Shown one piece after another: positions 43,425-52,230 of a DNA stretch of 64,000 nucleotides (within the stretch, counting starts at the first letter, position 1; the number at the start of each line of letters is the position of its first letter). The position numbers and the translations under genes are program-made. The notes beneath the pieces are model-generated. The model did not search any database, was not told where the DNA came from, and was given only the letters and a program-made list of their open reading frames with translations. The stretch lies in NCBI GenBank assembly GCA_964446385.1, contig CAYUOH010000002.1, positions 124,001 to 188,000 on the forward strand, given 5' to 3'. The stretch is from CAYSRC01 sp964446385. Lineage in GTDB: Bacteria > Bacillota > Clostridia > Oscillospirales > Ruminococcaceae.

Positions 43425-43962
43425 ATGCCAAACAGCCTTTCTATCCGTAAAACCGAATATGCCGATCTGCCAAAACTTCTGGAGGTTTACGCCGCCGCGC
43501 GGGACATTATGCGAGAAAGCGGAAATTCAAAACAGTGGGCGNNNNNNNNNNATATTGCCATCTATCATTCCCCAATAATCCAAGCCTCCCGAAGAGATGC
43601 TGCTGAATGATATTGAGACCGGCATCGGAAACGTAATTATTGAAGAGGACGGAGAGATAGTGGGTTCGTTTGCCTATATCACAGGCGTTGATCCTACCTA
43701 CGTTGTCATCGAAGACGGCGAATGGCTTAACGACGAACCCTACGGCACGAAACACCGCCTGGCGTCCAACGGAACCGCAAGGGGAATACTTTCCACCGCA
43801 CTGAATTACGGACTGCAGTTCAGGGACAATATACGTATAGATACTCACGAAGAAAATACAATAATGCGATCCATCCTGCCGAACTACGGATTTAAGTATT
43901 GCGGCATCATTCACTTGGAAAACGGCGACCCGAGATTAGCATATCAGTATGTAAAAGAGTAA
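43425..43962 (+). CDS. GNAT-family N-acetyltransferase, interrupted by an assembly gap
   Basis: The N-terminal 39 residues (ending GNSKQWA) and a second segment from about 43585 (starting PPEEMLLNDIETG) together look like one GNAT protein of about 170 residues. IEEDGEIVGSFAYI and the late NYGFKYCGIIHLENGD are typical of the family. Ten Ns at 43542-43551 and a following 33-base stretch that does not fit the family separate the parts, and a stop lies in frame just before the second one. I treat this as a sequencing or assembly break, not a true pseudogene. Substrate unknown. Confidence 0.65.
43542..43551. other. Assembly gap (10 N)
   Basis: Ten undetermined bases. The neighbouring sequence 43552-43584 is incompatible with the surrounding reading frame, so the true gap length is unknown. 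Confidence 0.99.
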
Positions 43963-43965
43963 TAT

Positions 43966-44030
43966 AACGGCTATCCCTCAGTCTCCTGCTTCGCAGAATC
44001 AGGCTCCCTTGTGCAAGGGGGCCTTTATTT
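43966..44030 (+). repeat. Clostridia-type palindromic intergenic repeat, also a terminator
   Basis: The stretch ATCCCTCAGTCTCCTGCTTC followed by a GGCTCCCTTG / CAAGGGGGCC hairpin (44002-44023) and CTTTATTT resembles a family of short palindromic elements that I recall as common between genes in gut Clostridia. The hairpin with its T-rich end can terminate the GNAT transcript. Only one copy was noticed in the window. Confidence 0.55.
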
Positions 44031-44102
44031 GTAGTTATTACTAATAATATCCTAGTGTAATAATGCAATGTGTACAAACATTTTCAGGGCGATCGGCAAA
44101 TC

Positions 44103-44131
44103 TTCTTTTGATGTTTTTTTAATGATATAAT
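44103..44131 (+). promoter_or_regulatory. Extended -10 promoter of the esterase gene at 44173
   Basis: TGATATAAT (44123-44131) is an extended -10 element; the -35 region (TTCTTT) is weak. The same TGATATAAT or TGATATACT precedes the genes at 47582 and 54739. Confidence 0.55.
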
Positions 44132-44172
44132 TCATTCAGATGTAAAAAATTAATAAATTCTGAGGTAAAAAT

Positions 44173-45726
44173 ATGCTTAAGCAGGTCAAGGTTGAAAACG
44201 GTTGGGTCAAGGGTATTCCCGCCGCGGATCCAAGAATTATCGCCTACAAAGGCATCCCCTTTGCCGCCCCTCCCGTGGGTGACCTCCGCTGGCGCGCACC
44301 GCAGCCTGCTGCCGACTGGGAAGGCGTTCGCGAATGCTGCACATTCGGTCCCATTTCCATGCAGGAAACCCCGGGCGAAGACCCCGAAGCTTTCTATTCC
44401 AAGGAATGGCACGTCGACCCCGAAATCCCCATGAGCGAGGATTGTCTCTATCTTAACGTCTGGACGCCGGCCAAATCCGCCGATGAAAAGCTGCCCGTTA
44501 TGGTATGGATTTTCGGCGGAGCCTTCAACAGCGGTTACACCGCCGAGATGGAATTTGACGGCGAGCGTATCGCACGCCGCGGCGTTATCCTTGTTACTGT
44601 CAACTACCGTGTAAACGTGTTCAGCTGGCTTGCCCATCCCGAAATGAAGCCTCTTGAAGAGGGCGGCCCCAACGGTAACTTCGGTTTCCTTGATCAGCGC
44701 GCTGCCTTCCAGTGGGTCCGGCGCAACATTGCTGCGTTCGGCGGTGACTTCGAAAACGTCACAATATTCGGTCAGTCCGCAGGCGGCGGAAGCGTTCTTG
44801 CCCATCTTGTATCACACAGGAGTCGCGGACTTTTCCAGAAGGCAATAGTAATGTCCGCTGGCGGCATCCGCGAGGCTAACAGCCGTCCCAACAACACCCG
44901 TGCCCGGCAGGAAGAAATAGGCGCGAAATTCATGAAATTCCTTGGCTGCAATTCTTACGAGGAAATGAAGAAGATTGACGCACAGACCGTCATGGACAAA
45001 TCTCTTGAATTTGCCAAAGAGCCCGGCATGCCCAGGTTTGCCTTTACGCATTTCACAGACGGCTGGTTCCTTGACAAGGACTGGACCGAGGCACAGCTTC
45101 AGAACGACCGTGCCATGATCCCCGTAATCGCAGGTCATACCACAAACGACTTCAAATGGCCGCCGTTCGGCGTAAAGGACATGGCCTCCCTGAAGGAGTA
45201 TGCTGAAAAATCTTTCGGCAACAGGGCGGACGAATACCTCAAACTTATCGATTTCGACAAGGGCGATTATGAGGCATCCATGAAGAAGGTCTGCGTTCCA
45301 ATGCAGGAACTTGGCAGCTCCGTCTGGATGGAATACAACGCACGTGTGGGAACTAATCCCCCCATCTACGGTTACACGTTCGACGGCGATATGGTCGGAG
45401 ACGACGCAGGTGCCTTCCATTCCAGCGACCTGTGGTTCGTATTCGAGACTCTGGTAAAATGCTGGAGACCGTTCAAAGGCAAACATTACGACCTTGCCCG
45501 CCGGATGTGCAACTATTGGACAAACTTTGCAAAGAACGGAAATCCGAACGGCCTTGACGCCGACGGTACGCCGATGCCCGAGTGGAAACCCTTTACAAAG
45601 GCAAATCCATATGAGATATATTTCGGCGACACAATTCACATGCGCGACGAACAGAATCCCGTTATGAAGTTCCTGGCGGACTATGCCCTCGAGTGGCACA
45701 AGAAGAACCCCTACGTTTCTGAATAA
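44173..45726 (+). CDS. Type-B carboxylesterase (alpha/beta hydrolase)
   Basis: A 517-residue type-B carboxylesterase without signal peptide. It has KGIPFAAPPVG, EDCLYLNVWTPA (90-101), the IFGGAF oxyanion loop, FGQSAGGGS with S202, an acid Asp in GHTTND and H416 in GAFHSSDLW. It is far closer to the next gene than to the esterases at 18.7-21.7 kb: long blocks such as LVSHRSRGL and CVPMQELGSS recur there almost unchanged. The two form a tandem duplication. TGAGG precedes the ATG. A weak hairpin follows before the second copy, so both are probably also co-transcribed to some degree. Confidence 0.95.
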   Translation: MLKQVKVENGWVKGIPAADPRIIAYKGIPFAAPPVGDLRWRAPQPAADWEGVRECCTFGPISMQETPGEDPEAFYSKEWHVDPEIPMSEDCLYLNVWTPAKSADEKLPVMVWIFGGAFNSGYTAEMEFDGERIARRGVILVTVNYRVNVFSWLAHPEMKPLEEGGPNGNFGFLDQRAAFQWVRRNIAAFGGDFENVTIFGQSAGGGSVLAHLVSHRSRGLFQKAIVMSAGGIREANSRPNNTRARQEEIGAKFMKFLGCNSYEEMKKIDAQTVMDKSLEFAKEPGMPRFAFTHFTDGWFLDKDWTEAQLQNDRAMIPVIAGHTTNDFKWPPFGVKDMASLKEYAEKSFGNRADEYLKLIDFDKGDYEASMKKVCVPMQELGSSVWMEYNARVGTNPPIYGYTFDGDMVGDDAGAFHSSDLWFVFETLVKCWRPFKGKHYDLARRMCNYWTNFAKNGNPNGLDADGTPMPEWKPFTKANPYEIYFGDTIHMRDEQNPVMKFLADYALEWHKKNPYVSE

Positions 45727-45737
45727 TCAGTAATCAT

Positions 45738-45762
45738 AAAAGGCCTGTCACCGGGCCTTTTA
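45738..45762 (+). terminator. Terminator-like hairpin between tandem esterase genes
   Basis: AAAAGGCC (45738-45745) pairs with GGCCTTTT (45754-45761). The 3' arm itself supplies the T run. Partial read-through into the next gene is likely, since that gene has no obvious separate promoter. Confidence 0.6.
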
Positions 45763-45798
45763 TGTTCCCGTTTAAAGCATAAAAAAAGGAGAATAAAC

Positions 45799-47349
45799 AT
45801 GCTAAGAGAAGTCAAAACCGAGAACGGGCGGGTACGCGGCATTTCCGCTGCTGACCCCCGCATAATATCTTTTAAGGGTATTCCTTTCGCCGCACCCCCC
45901 GTGGGTGACCTTCGCTGGCGCGCGCCCCGACCTGCTGCAAACTGGGACGGCGTACGCAACTGCTATATGTTTGCTCCGATAGCGATGCAGAAAATACCCG
46001 ATTTTAACCCCGACGATCCCAAAACTAACGAATGGAACCTCAGCTGCGACACATCCATGAGCGAGGACTGCCTTTATCTCAACGTCTGGACTCCGGCCAA
46101 ATCCGCAGATGAGAAGCTTCCGGTAATGCTTTGGATCCACGGTGGAGCCTTCAACTACGGCGCCACAAGCGAATGCCAATTCGACGGCGAGCGCATCGCC
46201 CGCAGAGGCCTTGTGGTAGTTTCAATATCCTATCGCCTTGGCCTCTTCGCATGGCTTGCCCATCCGGATATGAAGCCAACTGAGCCCAATGGTCCCAAAG
46301 GAAACTTCGGCTTCCTTGATCAGATGCAGGGCATGCAGTGGGTGCAGAAAAACATCGCGGCTTTCGGCGGAGACCCCGACAACGTTACCGTGTTCGGTCA
46401 GTCAGCCGGCGCGGGAAGCATACTTGCCCATCTTGTATCCCACCGCAGCCGCGGTCTTTACCACAAGGCTATCGTAATGTCCGGCGGCGGTATCCGTGAA
46501 TGCAACAGCGTGCCAAACAACACGCGTGCACAGCAGGAGGATATCGGCGTCAAATTTCAGGAGTTCCTGGGCTACACAAGCTACGGGGACATGAAGAGTA
46601 TCGACGCCGAAACTCTTCTTCAGAAAGGCGTCGAATTCGGCAAACAGCCCGGTGCGCCCAAATTTCCGTTCATGCACTACACCGACGGATGGTTCCTTGA
46701 AAAGGATTGGACCGAGGCGCAGCTTGAAAACGACCGCAATATGGTTCCGATAATGGCCGGGCACACTACAAACGACTTCAGATGGCCGCCGTTCGGGGTA
46801 AAGGATATGGCTACGCTTAAGGCTTATGCCGAAAAATCCTTCGGCGACAGAACGAACGAATATCTCAAGCTTATAGATTTCGACAAAGGCGATTACGAAG
46901 CGTCCATGAAGAAGGTCTGCATTCCCATGCAGGAGTTGGGAAGCGCGAACTGGATGGAATACAATGCCCGCATGGGCAACGCACCAATCTACGGGTACAC
47001 CTTTGACGGCGATATGCCTGGTGACGATCAGGGCGCTTTCCATGCCGCAGACCTGTGGTTCGTGTTTGAAACGCTTGCAAAAAGCTGGAGGCCATTCACT
47101 GCCAAGCATTACGATCTTGCCCGCAAAATCTGCAACTACTGGACAAATTTTGCCAAAACGGGCAACCCCAACGGCATCGATACCGACGGCAGACCGCAGC
47201 CCGAATGGAAGCCATACACCCTAGACAACCCTTATGAGATTTACTTCGGCGACACCATCCGCATGCGCGATGAGCAGGATCCGGTGATGAAGTTTCTTGT
47301 ACAGTACAGCCTTGACTGGCACAAGGAGCATCCGTACAAGTCTAAATAA
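45799..47349 (+). CDS. Type-B carboxylesterase, tandem paralogue
   Basis: A 516-residue near-duplicate of the preceding esterase. S202 is in FGQSAGAGS, the oxyanion loop is IHGGAF, the acid Asp is in GHTTND and H415 is in GAFHAADLW, so the triad is complete. No signal peptide. Differences cluster around residues 65-88 and the SYRLGLFAWLAHP segment, which may alter substrate choice. AAAGGAG precedes the ATG. A clean terminator closes the unit. Confidence 0.95.
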   Translation: MLREVKTENGRVRGISAADPRIISFKGIPFAAPPVGDLRWRAPRPAANWDGVRNCYMFAPIAMQKIPDFNPDDPKTNEWNLSCDTSMSEDCLYLNVWTPAKSADEKLPVMLWIHGGAFNYGATSECQFDGERIARRGLVVVSISYRLGLFAWLAHPDMKPTEPNGPKGNFGFLDQMQGMQWVQKNIAAFGGDPDNVTVFGQSAGAGSILAHLVSHRSRGLYHKAIVMSGGGIRECNSVPNNTRAQQEDIGVKFQEFLGYTSYGDMKSIDAETLLQKGVEFGKQPGAPKFPFMHYTDGWFLEKDWTEAQLENDRNMVPIMAGHTTNDFRWPPFGVKDMATLKAYAEKSFGDRTNEYLKLIDFDKGDYEASMKKVCIPMQELGSANWMEYNARMGNAPIYGYTFDGDMPGDDQGAFHAADLWFVFETLAKSWRPFTAKHYDLARKICNYWTNFAKTGNPNGIDTDGRPQPEWKPYTLDNPYEIYFGDTIRMRDEQDPVMKFLVQYSLDWHKEHPYKSK

Positions 47350-47354
47350 CAATC

Positions 47355-47385
47355 AAAAAAGCCTGCGAAAGCAGGCTTTTTTCTA
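47355..47385 (+). terminator. Intrinsic terminator
   Basis: AAAAAAGCCTGC (47355-47366) pairs with GCAGGCTTTTTT (47371-47382) around a GAAA tetraloop. Confidence 0.92.
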
Positions 47386-47498
47386 TTACAACCGGTGAGG
47401 GACATAGTATACAGAGGTGTGTAGTGTATCATATAGTATGAATTAATATATCATCTTACAATATATTACACAGTATTTAGATTATTTAGCCTGCTCTG

Positions 47499-47527
47499 TT
47501 CATATTTTTGCACAAAACTGATATACT
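47499..47527 (+). promoter_or_regulatory. Extended -10 promoter of the esterase gene at 47582
   Basis: TTCATA (47499-47504), 17 bases, then TATACT (47522-47527) preceded by TG to give TGATATACT. The leader carries AATTATGAAAGGAG, shared with the leader at 18669. Confidence 0.6.
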
Positions 47528-47581
47528 GGTATCAGATCTAAGCGGAACAGAGTATCCGCAAATTATGAAAGGAGCACATTC

Positions 47582-48730
47582 ATGAATATCCCTGAAAAAT
47601 TTCTGAAAAACCAGGTATTTGATTCCAGCGTTATCGGTTTCAACCGCCAGCTGGTTCCCCAGTTTGGCCCATCCACGGGCGTACATACCAACAAGGAGAT
47701 CGGCACAGAGGTTCTTCCTGACGGCAGTGTTAATGTAAAATTCTACGGTCCCGAGGCTAATGAGGTCGTCGCAGGCTATCCCGATGAATGGGTAAAGCTT
47801 GTGAAGGACGAAAACGGCATGTGGAGAGGCAACGTCAAGTATGACGAGCCCGGCCAGAAACAGCTTATCTTTAAGGTGGACGGTGTCCGCGTTATTAACC
47901 CCCTGGCTCCCGTAGGCTTCGGCTGGGGCTATCCCATCAACTACATCGAGATCCCCGATGTTAATCAGGACTTCCTGCTTATCCGCGATGACATCCCTCA
48001 CGGCACAGTTTCCATGGAATACTTCTATTCCAAAGTAACAGGCGAAAACGAGTGCTGTTATGTCTACACACCTCCCAAATACCGTGACGATGTTACCAAA
48101 GATTATCCCGTTCTTTACCTGCAGCATGGCGGCGGCGAGAACGAGGGCTGCTGGACACATCTTGGCAAAACCAATGTTGTCATGGACAACCTGCTTGCCG
48201 ACGGCAAGGCCGTTCCCTTCATCATCGTGATGAACAATGTAATGATGCAGGTCAACACAGACGGCAATCCCCATGAGGATATAAACCAATATAATGATAT
48301 GGTCATCAATGACTGCATTCCTTTCATCGAGAAAAATTACCGCGTACGCCCCGGCAAGAGGAACCGTGCAATCGCTGGTCTTTCGATGGGTTCGCTGCTG
48401 AGCGGCCGTATGATTATGGAGCATTACGATCTGTTCGGTGCAGCCGGCCTGTTCACCGGTTATACCTATCCTGTTATGCCCGGACGTCCCGCGACACCGA
48501 TGCCTTACCTCAGCGTTCTGGAGGATGCCAAGACCTTCAACCGCGAGGTTCATCCCTTCTTCGGCGCCATAGGCGACCACGAAGTATCCCTGCCCCTGTT
48601 TGAGAAAGAGCGCGAGTATTGCAAGGAAAAGGGTATCAACTATATCCAGAAGATTTATCCCGGCTACCATGAGTGGCGTGTATGGAGAGCAGCCTCCCAC
48701 GATTTCTATCAGCTGCTGTTCAGAGACTAG
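47582..48730 (+). CDS. Esterase-D-type hydrolase with N-terminal Ig-like (E-set) domain
   Basis: A 382-residue enzyme. Residues about 40-125 look like an E-set/CBM48-like Ig domain (VNVKFYGPEANEVVAG, IFKVDGVRVINP), followed by a CE1/esterase-D hydrolase. The oxyanion segment is YLQHGGGENEGCW, the nucleophile elbow AIAGLSMGSLLS (S268), the acid likely in IGDHE, and the His in PGYHEWRVW. This is the architecture of feruloyl and acetyl-xylan esterases, which are usually secreted, but there is no signal peptide here. AAAGGAG precedes the ATG. A paralogue follows after a 12-bp hairpin. Confidence 0.9.
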   Translation: MNIPEKFLKNQVFDSSVIGFNRQLVPQFGPSTGVHTNKEIGTEVLPDGSVNVKFYGPEANEVVAGYPDEWVKLVKDENGMWRGNVKYDEPGQKQLIFKVDGVRVINPLAPVGFGWGYPINYIEIPDVNQDFLLIRDDIPHGTVSMEYFYSKVTGENECCYVYTPPKYRDDVTKDYPVLYLQHGGGENEGCWTHLGKTNVVMDNLLADGKAVPFIIVMNNVMMQVNTDGNPHEDINQYNDMVINDCIPFIEKNYRVRPGKRNRAIAGLSMGSLLSGRMIMEHYDLFGAAGLFTGYTYPVMPGRPATPMPYLSVLEDAKTFNREVHPFFGAIGDHEVSLPLFEKEREYCKEKGINYIQKIYPGYHEWRVWRAASHDFYQLLFRD

Positions 48731-48744
48731 CAAGAACTATTCCG

Positions 48745-48774
48745 CAAGGCGTGGTTACAACAAACCACGCCTTG
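48745..48774. other. Strong intergenic hairpin without T run
   Basis: CAAGGCGTGGTT (48745-48756) and AACCACGCCTTG (48763-48774) form a perfect 12-bp stem with an ACAACA loop. No T run follows. It sits between two paralogous esterase genes like the hairpin at 21774. Confidence 0.6.
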
Positions 48775-48793
48775 TATATTAAAAGGAGCATTT

Positions 48794-50050
48794 ATGAAAA
48801 AAGAAATCCAATACAACCAGGCGCTGAACTCGCATCTTCTGAATTTCGAACAGATCCAAAAGGGGATGAGTATGCCCACATCCCAAAGCCCCATTGATCC
48901 CGCTGCGGGTTCCAAAATCATCCTGCCCTCCCCGGGGTTCAGCGGAAGCGGAGTGCCCTTTGAAAACGTTTCCGCATGCCGTATTCTGGACGACGGCAAA
49001 GCCGAGCTGAGCTTTTATGCACCCGACGCCAAGCGTGTCGAGGTTGCAGGTACCGGCGGAAGCATGCAGGGCCGCTACGACATGGTTCCCCAGGGCGACG
49101 GCTACTGGAAGGTAAAGCTTGAGGACGTACGCGCCGGATTCCATTACTGCGTATTCATAGTCGACGGCGTAAACACATATAACCCCGTTATGCCTTTCGG
49201 TTTCGGATGCAGCTATGTAATGAACTACTTTGAAATTCCCGCCGAGGGGGAGGATTTCTACCTGCTGAAAGACGTTCCCCACGGTACTGTCCATATGGAG
49301 CTTATGAAGAGCGAGTCCACCGGACGCTACCGCAACCTGTGGGTATACACACCCTACGGTTACGAGACAAGCGGCAGGAAATACCCCGTTCTTCATATTC
49401 TGCACGGCGGCGGAGAGAACGAAACCGGATGGTTCTGGCAAGGTAAGCTGAACTACATCGCCGACAACCTTATCGCGGAAGGCAAGTGCGGTGAAATGAT
49501 CATCGTCGCAAGCAGCTTCGCAGCTCCGAAGGAAACCGGGAACAACGTATTCACAGATACCGGATTCCCCGAGGTTATGTGCAATGAAATAGTTCCCTTT
49601 ATCGATAAGAAATACCGTACCGTCGCTGACCGCGAGTTCCGCGCAATGGCGGGTCTGTCCGCAGGCGGCGGAATGTCACGCCAGATAGCTCACGGTCATC
49701 CCGAGTGCTTCGCGAATCTCGGCCAGTTCAGCTGCGGCGGCGGATTTGCTGTCGCCGGTCATACTAAGACCCCCGGTGGATTTATGCTTCTGCCGAACAA
49801 CACTCTGCAGGCCGGTGAGGGCCCGCATTACGACGAGCTGTTCGCCAGCCCGGAGCATTACAACAGCACTATGAAGGTCACATTCATCACATGCGGTACT
49901 GACGACCCGCGCCACAAATACACCCAGCCCCAGGTAAAGGAGCTTGTGGATCAGGGATACAATTTCGAGTATGCCTGCTATCCCGGCTACCACGAGTGGG
50001 ATGTATGGCGCTACAGCGCACGCGATTATATGATGAGACTGTTTAAATAA
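48794..50050 (+). CDS. Esterase-D-type hydrolase with N-terminal Ig-like (E-set) domain, paralogue
   Basis: A 418-residue paralogue of the preceding gene with a longer N-terminus. The Ig-like part (about 60-145) contains AELSFYAPDAKRVEVAG and FIVDGVNTYNPVMP. The hydrolase part has HILHGGGENETGW, the nucleophile elbow AMAGLSAGGGMS (S289), and His in PGYHEWDVW. No signal peptide. AAAGGAG precedes the ATG. The pair probably acts on related esters, for example acylated sugars or hydroxycinnamates that have been taken up; the substrate is not shown by sequence. A terminator follows. Confidence 0.9.
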   Translation: MKKEIQYNQALNSHLLNFEQIQKGMSMPTSQSPIDPAAGSKIILPSPGFSGSGVPFENVSACRILDDGKAELSFYAPDAKRVEVAGTGGSMQGRYDMVPQGDGYWKVKLEDVRAGFHYCVFIVDGVNTYNPVMPFGFGCSYVMNYFEIPAEGEDFYLLKDVPHGTVHMELMKSESTGRYRNLWVYTPYGYETSGRKYPVLHILHGGGENETGWFWQGKLNYIADNLIAEGKCGEMIIVASSFAAPKETGNNVFTDTGFPEVMCNEIVPFIDKKYRTVADREFRAMAGLSAGGGMSRQIAHGHPECFANLGQFSCGGGFAVAGHTKTPGGFMLLPNNTLQAGEGPHYDELFASPEHYNSTMKVTFITCGTDDPRHKYTQPQVKELVDQGYNFEYACYPGYHEWDVWRYSARDYMMRLFK

Positions 50051-50063
50051 TTGAAATAAAAAA

Positions 50064-50090
50064 GGTCCCCCCATCGGGGGACTTTTTTTA
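50064..50090 (+). terminator. Intrinsic terminator
   Basis: GTCCCCC and GGGGGAC form a GC-rich stem with a CATC loop (50065-50082), followed by seven Ts. Confidence 0.92.
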
Positions 50091-50165
50091 TTTCCTTGCA
50101 TGGCAAATAGATGGGGAAAATACTGTAAATGTGTACGCGGTGGGGAAACATATGTACGTAAAACG

Positions 50166-50194
50166 TTGACAAACAGCGGCGTGAATGATAGCAT
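50166..50194 (+). promoter_or_regulatory. Sigma-A promoter of the M20 amidohydrolase operon
   Basis: A perfect TTGACA (50166-50171), 17 bases, then TAGCAT (50189-50194). Confidence 0.65.
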
Positions 50195-50264
50195 AAAAAA
50201 GATATTTTTATGCATTAACGCTTTAGCGTATTTGCGTAATATAAATGATTCGGAGGAAAGAAAA

Positions 50265-51467
50265 ATGAGTGACCTTAGCCAGCAAATCTTGGCGAGCGCT
50301 CAGGCACTGGCGGCCGAAATGGCCGAATGGAGGCACACCCTTCACCAGCATCCCGAGTTGGGCTTTGACCTGCCCTTTACCACAAATTTTGTGGAAACCA
50401 AACTGAAGGAGTTCGGGTACTCCCCGGAAAAATGCGGTAAGGCCGGTTTCACTGTTCTTGCCGGTAGACCGAGCGGCAAGGTGTTACTTCTCCGCGCCGA
50501 CATGGACGCTCTTCCCGTAAACGAAGAGACCGACGTGCCCTTCAAATCCCTTACCCCCAATCAGATGCACGCTTGCGGCCACGATATGCATACCTCAATG
50601 CTACTTGGCGCGGCAAAAATACTTAAAGAGAACGAAAACCTTCTCGAAGGTCAGGTAAAGCTGATGTTCCAACCCGCGGAGGAAATCTGCGCCGGTGCGC
50701 GGGACATGGTCGATGCAGGTGTTCTCGAAAATCCGCATGTTGACGCCGGGTGTATGATCCACGTCGCTACCGGTATGCCGATGCCTGTTGGCACCCTGAT
50801 TGTAATGCCCGGGGGAATGGGGCCCAGCGCATCCACCGAATTCGTTATCACAGTAAACGGCAAGGGCGGCCATGGAGCCATGCCACATAGTTCGATAGAC
50901 CCAATCAACGCCCTTTGTCACATTCACACCGCTATCCAGGAAATCAACGCCCGTGAGAATGACCCTTTTAAATATCTCGTTATAACTGTCGGTCAGATTC
51001 ACGCTGGCGGCGCGCCCAACGTAATTCCCGATACCGGCTTCATGAGCGGCACAATCCGCAGCAACGACAACGAAATTCAGGAAATGGCCAGGAAGCGTAT
51101 TACGGAAATCTCCGAGGGTATCGCGGCAACTTTCAGATGCACCGCTTCTGTAGAATTCCCGAAATCCATCCCTGCGATGATTGCCGACCCAGCAATTTCC
51201 GGACCTGTTCTCGATTACATGAAGGAGCTTCTGGGCCCCGCCGCAATGACAGTTCCTCAGGGATTGAACGGAGGCGGAAGCGAAGACTTCGCCGAAGTCG
51301 GCATAAGAATTCCCGTATCCGGAATGTTCCTCGGCGCCGGCAGCTCCAAAGAGGGCGCATCCTATCCTCAGCATCATCCAAAGGCCGTATTCAGCGACAA
51401 GGTACTGCCGGAAGGCGCCGCGACCCATGTATACCTGGCCATAAGATGGCTTCAGGACAATAAATGA
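50265..51467 (+). CDS. M20 family amidohydrolase (peptidase M20D-like)
   Basis: A 400-residue metallo-amidohydrolase of the hippurate hydrolase / IAA-amino-acid hydrolase / N-acyl-amino-acid deacylase branch. The metal motifs are RADMDALPV, MHACGHDMHTSM (C104, H106), and FQPAEE with the catalytic Glu pair. The dimerisation domain is inserted after about residue 185, and C-terminal GGSEDFAEV supplies a further ligand region. The ATG at 50265 with CGGAGGAAAG ahead gives the normal length; a longer upstream frame runs through the promoter. It would release an amino acid from an N-acyl conjugate in the cytoplasm. It is followed by two membrane protein genes, likely its uptake system. Confidence 0.93.
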   Translation: MSDLSQQILASAQALAAEMAEWRHTLHQHPELGFDLPFTTNFVETKLKEFGYSPEKCGKAGFTVLAGRPSGKVLLLRADMDALPVNEETDVPFKSLTPNQMHACGHDMHTSMLLGAAKILKENENLLEGQVKLMFQPAEEICAGARDMVDAGVLENPHVDAGCMIHVATGMPMPVGTLIVMPGGMGPSASTEFVITVNGKGGHGAMPHSSIDPINALCHIHTAIQEINARENDPFKYLVITVGQIHAGGAPNVIPDTGFMSGTIRSNDNEIQEMARKRITEISEGIAATFRCTASVEFPKSIPAMIADPAISGPVLDYMKELLGPAAMTVPQGLNGGGSEDFAEVGIRIPVSGMFLGAGSSKEGASYPQHHPKAVFSDKVLPEGAATHVYLAIRWLQDNK

Positions 51468-51504
51468 GCATTATTAAAATATTAATAAATGAGGTAACAC
51501 TATT

Positions 51505-52212
51505 ATGACCGGTGAAGTATTAGCCAAAAGCCCTATACTGTTTATACTTATAGCAGTGGGTCTTGCAGCTGTCGTGATGTTCGCGTTTGTCTGCTTTAAA
51601 AAAGCAAAAAAATGCTGCATCGAGCTCGGGATTTCCGAGGGCGATGTCAACAATGTTGTAAAGTCCACCATTACCGCATCCTTGGTCCCCAGTATCGCCA
51701 TTCTCCTCGGATTCCTGATTTTGGCGTCGACCATGGGTTCCGCATGGCCATGGTGGAGGCTTTCCATTATAGGATCCCTATCCTATGAGACCATGGCTGC
51801 CCAGTACACCGTCGACGGCATGGGACTCAGCCTCAGCACCCTGCTTTCCAGCCCCGCCGCCAAATTCGCCGGTGTTATGATTGTAATGACAATCGGCGTC
51901 TGCACCGGCCCCCTCATCATCGGATTTGTCGCAGAGAAATATTCCAACGGTATCATGAAGGCAAAATCCAATGTAAACGGATTCGGATCGATCGTAGCCG
52001 GCGTTTTCCAGCTTGCCCTATTCGCCGTTTACATCCCAATAATGATATTCACAAACATCCCCTACGCTATAGCTATGGGCTCCAGTCTGTTGTGCGCGAT
52101 ACTTCTCAGCCTGCTGAGCAAAAAGGTCCCGGCCATCGGAAATTTCATAATGGCCATTTGCATGATTGTTGGTATGGCCTGCGGTACAATCGCCGGCAAC
52201 CTGCTGGCTTAA
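51505..52212 (+). CDS. DUF5058-like membrane protein
   Basis: A 235-residue protein with about six hydrophobic segments (roughly residues 10-30, 55-75, 115-138, 155-180, 182-203, 208-230). The sequence recalls the DUF5058 family of Bacillota membrane proteins; I am moderately sure of that. Cytoplasmic CFKKAKKCC follows the first helix. No ATP-binding or carrier motif is visible. It lies 37 bases after the M20 gene and 18 bases before a second membrane gene, so the three probably form one operon and the two membrane proteins one transporter. A GAGG ribosome site precedes the ATG. Confidence 0.7.
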   Translation: MTGEVLAKSPILFILIAVGLAAVVMFAFVCFKKAKKCCIELGISEGDVNNVVKSTITASLVPSIAILLGFLILASTMGSAWPWWRLSIIGSLSYETMAAQYTVDGMGLSLSTLLSSPAAKFAGVMIVMTIGVCTGPLIIGFVAEKYSNGIMKAKSNVNGFGSIVAGVFQLALFAVYIPIMIFTNIPYAIAMGSSLLCAILLSLLSKKVPAIGNFIMAICMIVGMACGTIAGNLLA

Positions 52213-52230
52213 GGAAAGGTAGATAATATA

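Noticed and set aside
44812..45699. Long minus-strand open frame opposite the carboxylesterase gene
   Set aside because: The same codon-bias shadow; no start signals or recognisable protein features.
47486..48733. Long open frame on the minus strand (about 415 codons) opposite the esterase gene
   Set aside because: The plus strand encodes a complete, motif-bearing esterase with promoter and ribosome site. The antisense frame is open because C-ending codons leave few stops on the other strand; similar shadows exist opposite the other esterase genes.
50100..50264. Upstream extension of the M20 gene to a longer protein
   Set aside because: The extra residues would cover the promoter and leader; the ATG at 50265 has a strong ribosome site and gives the normal family length.
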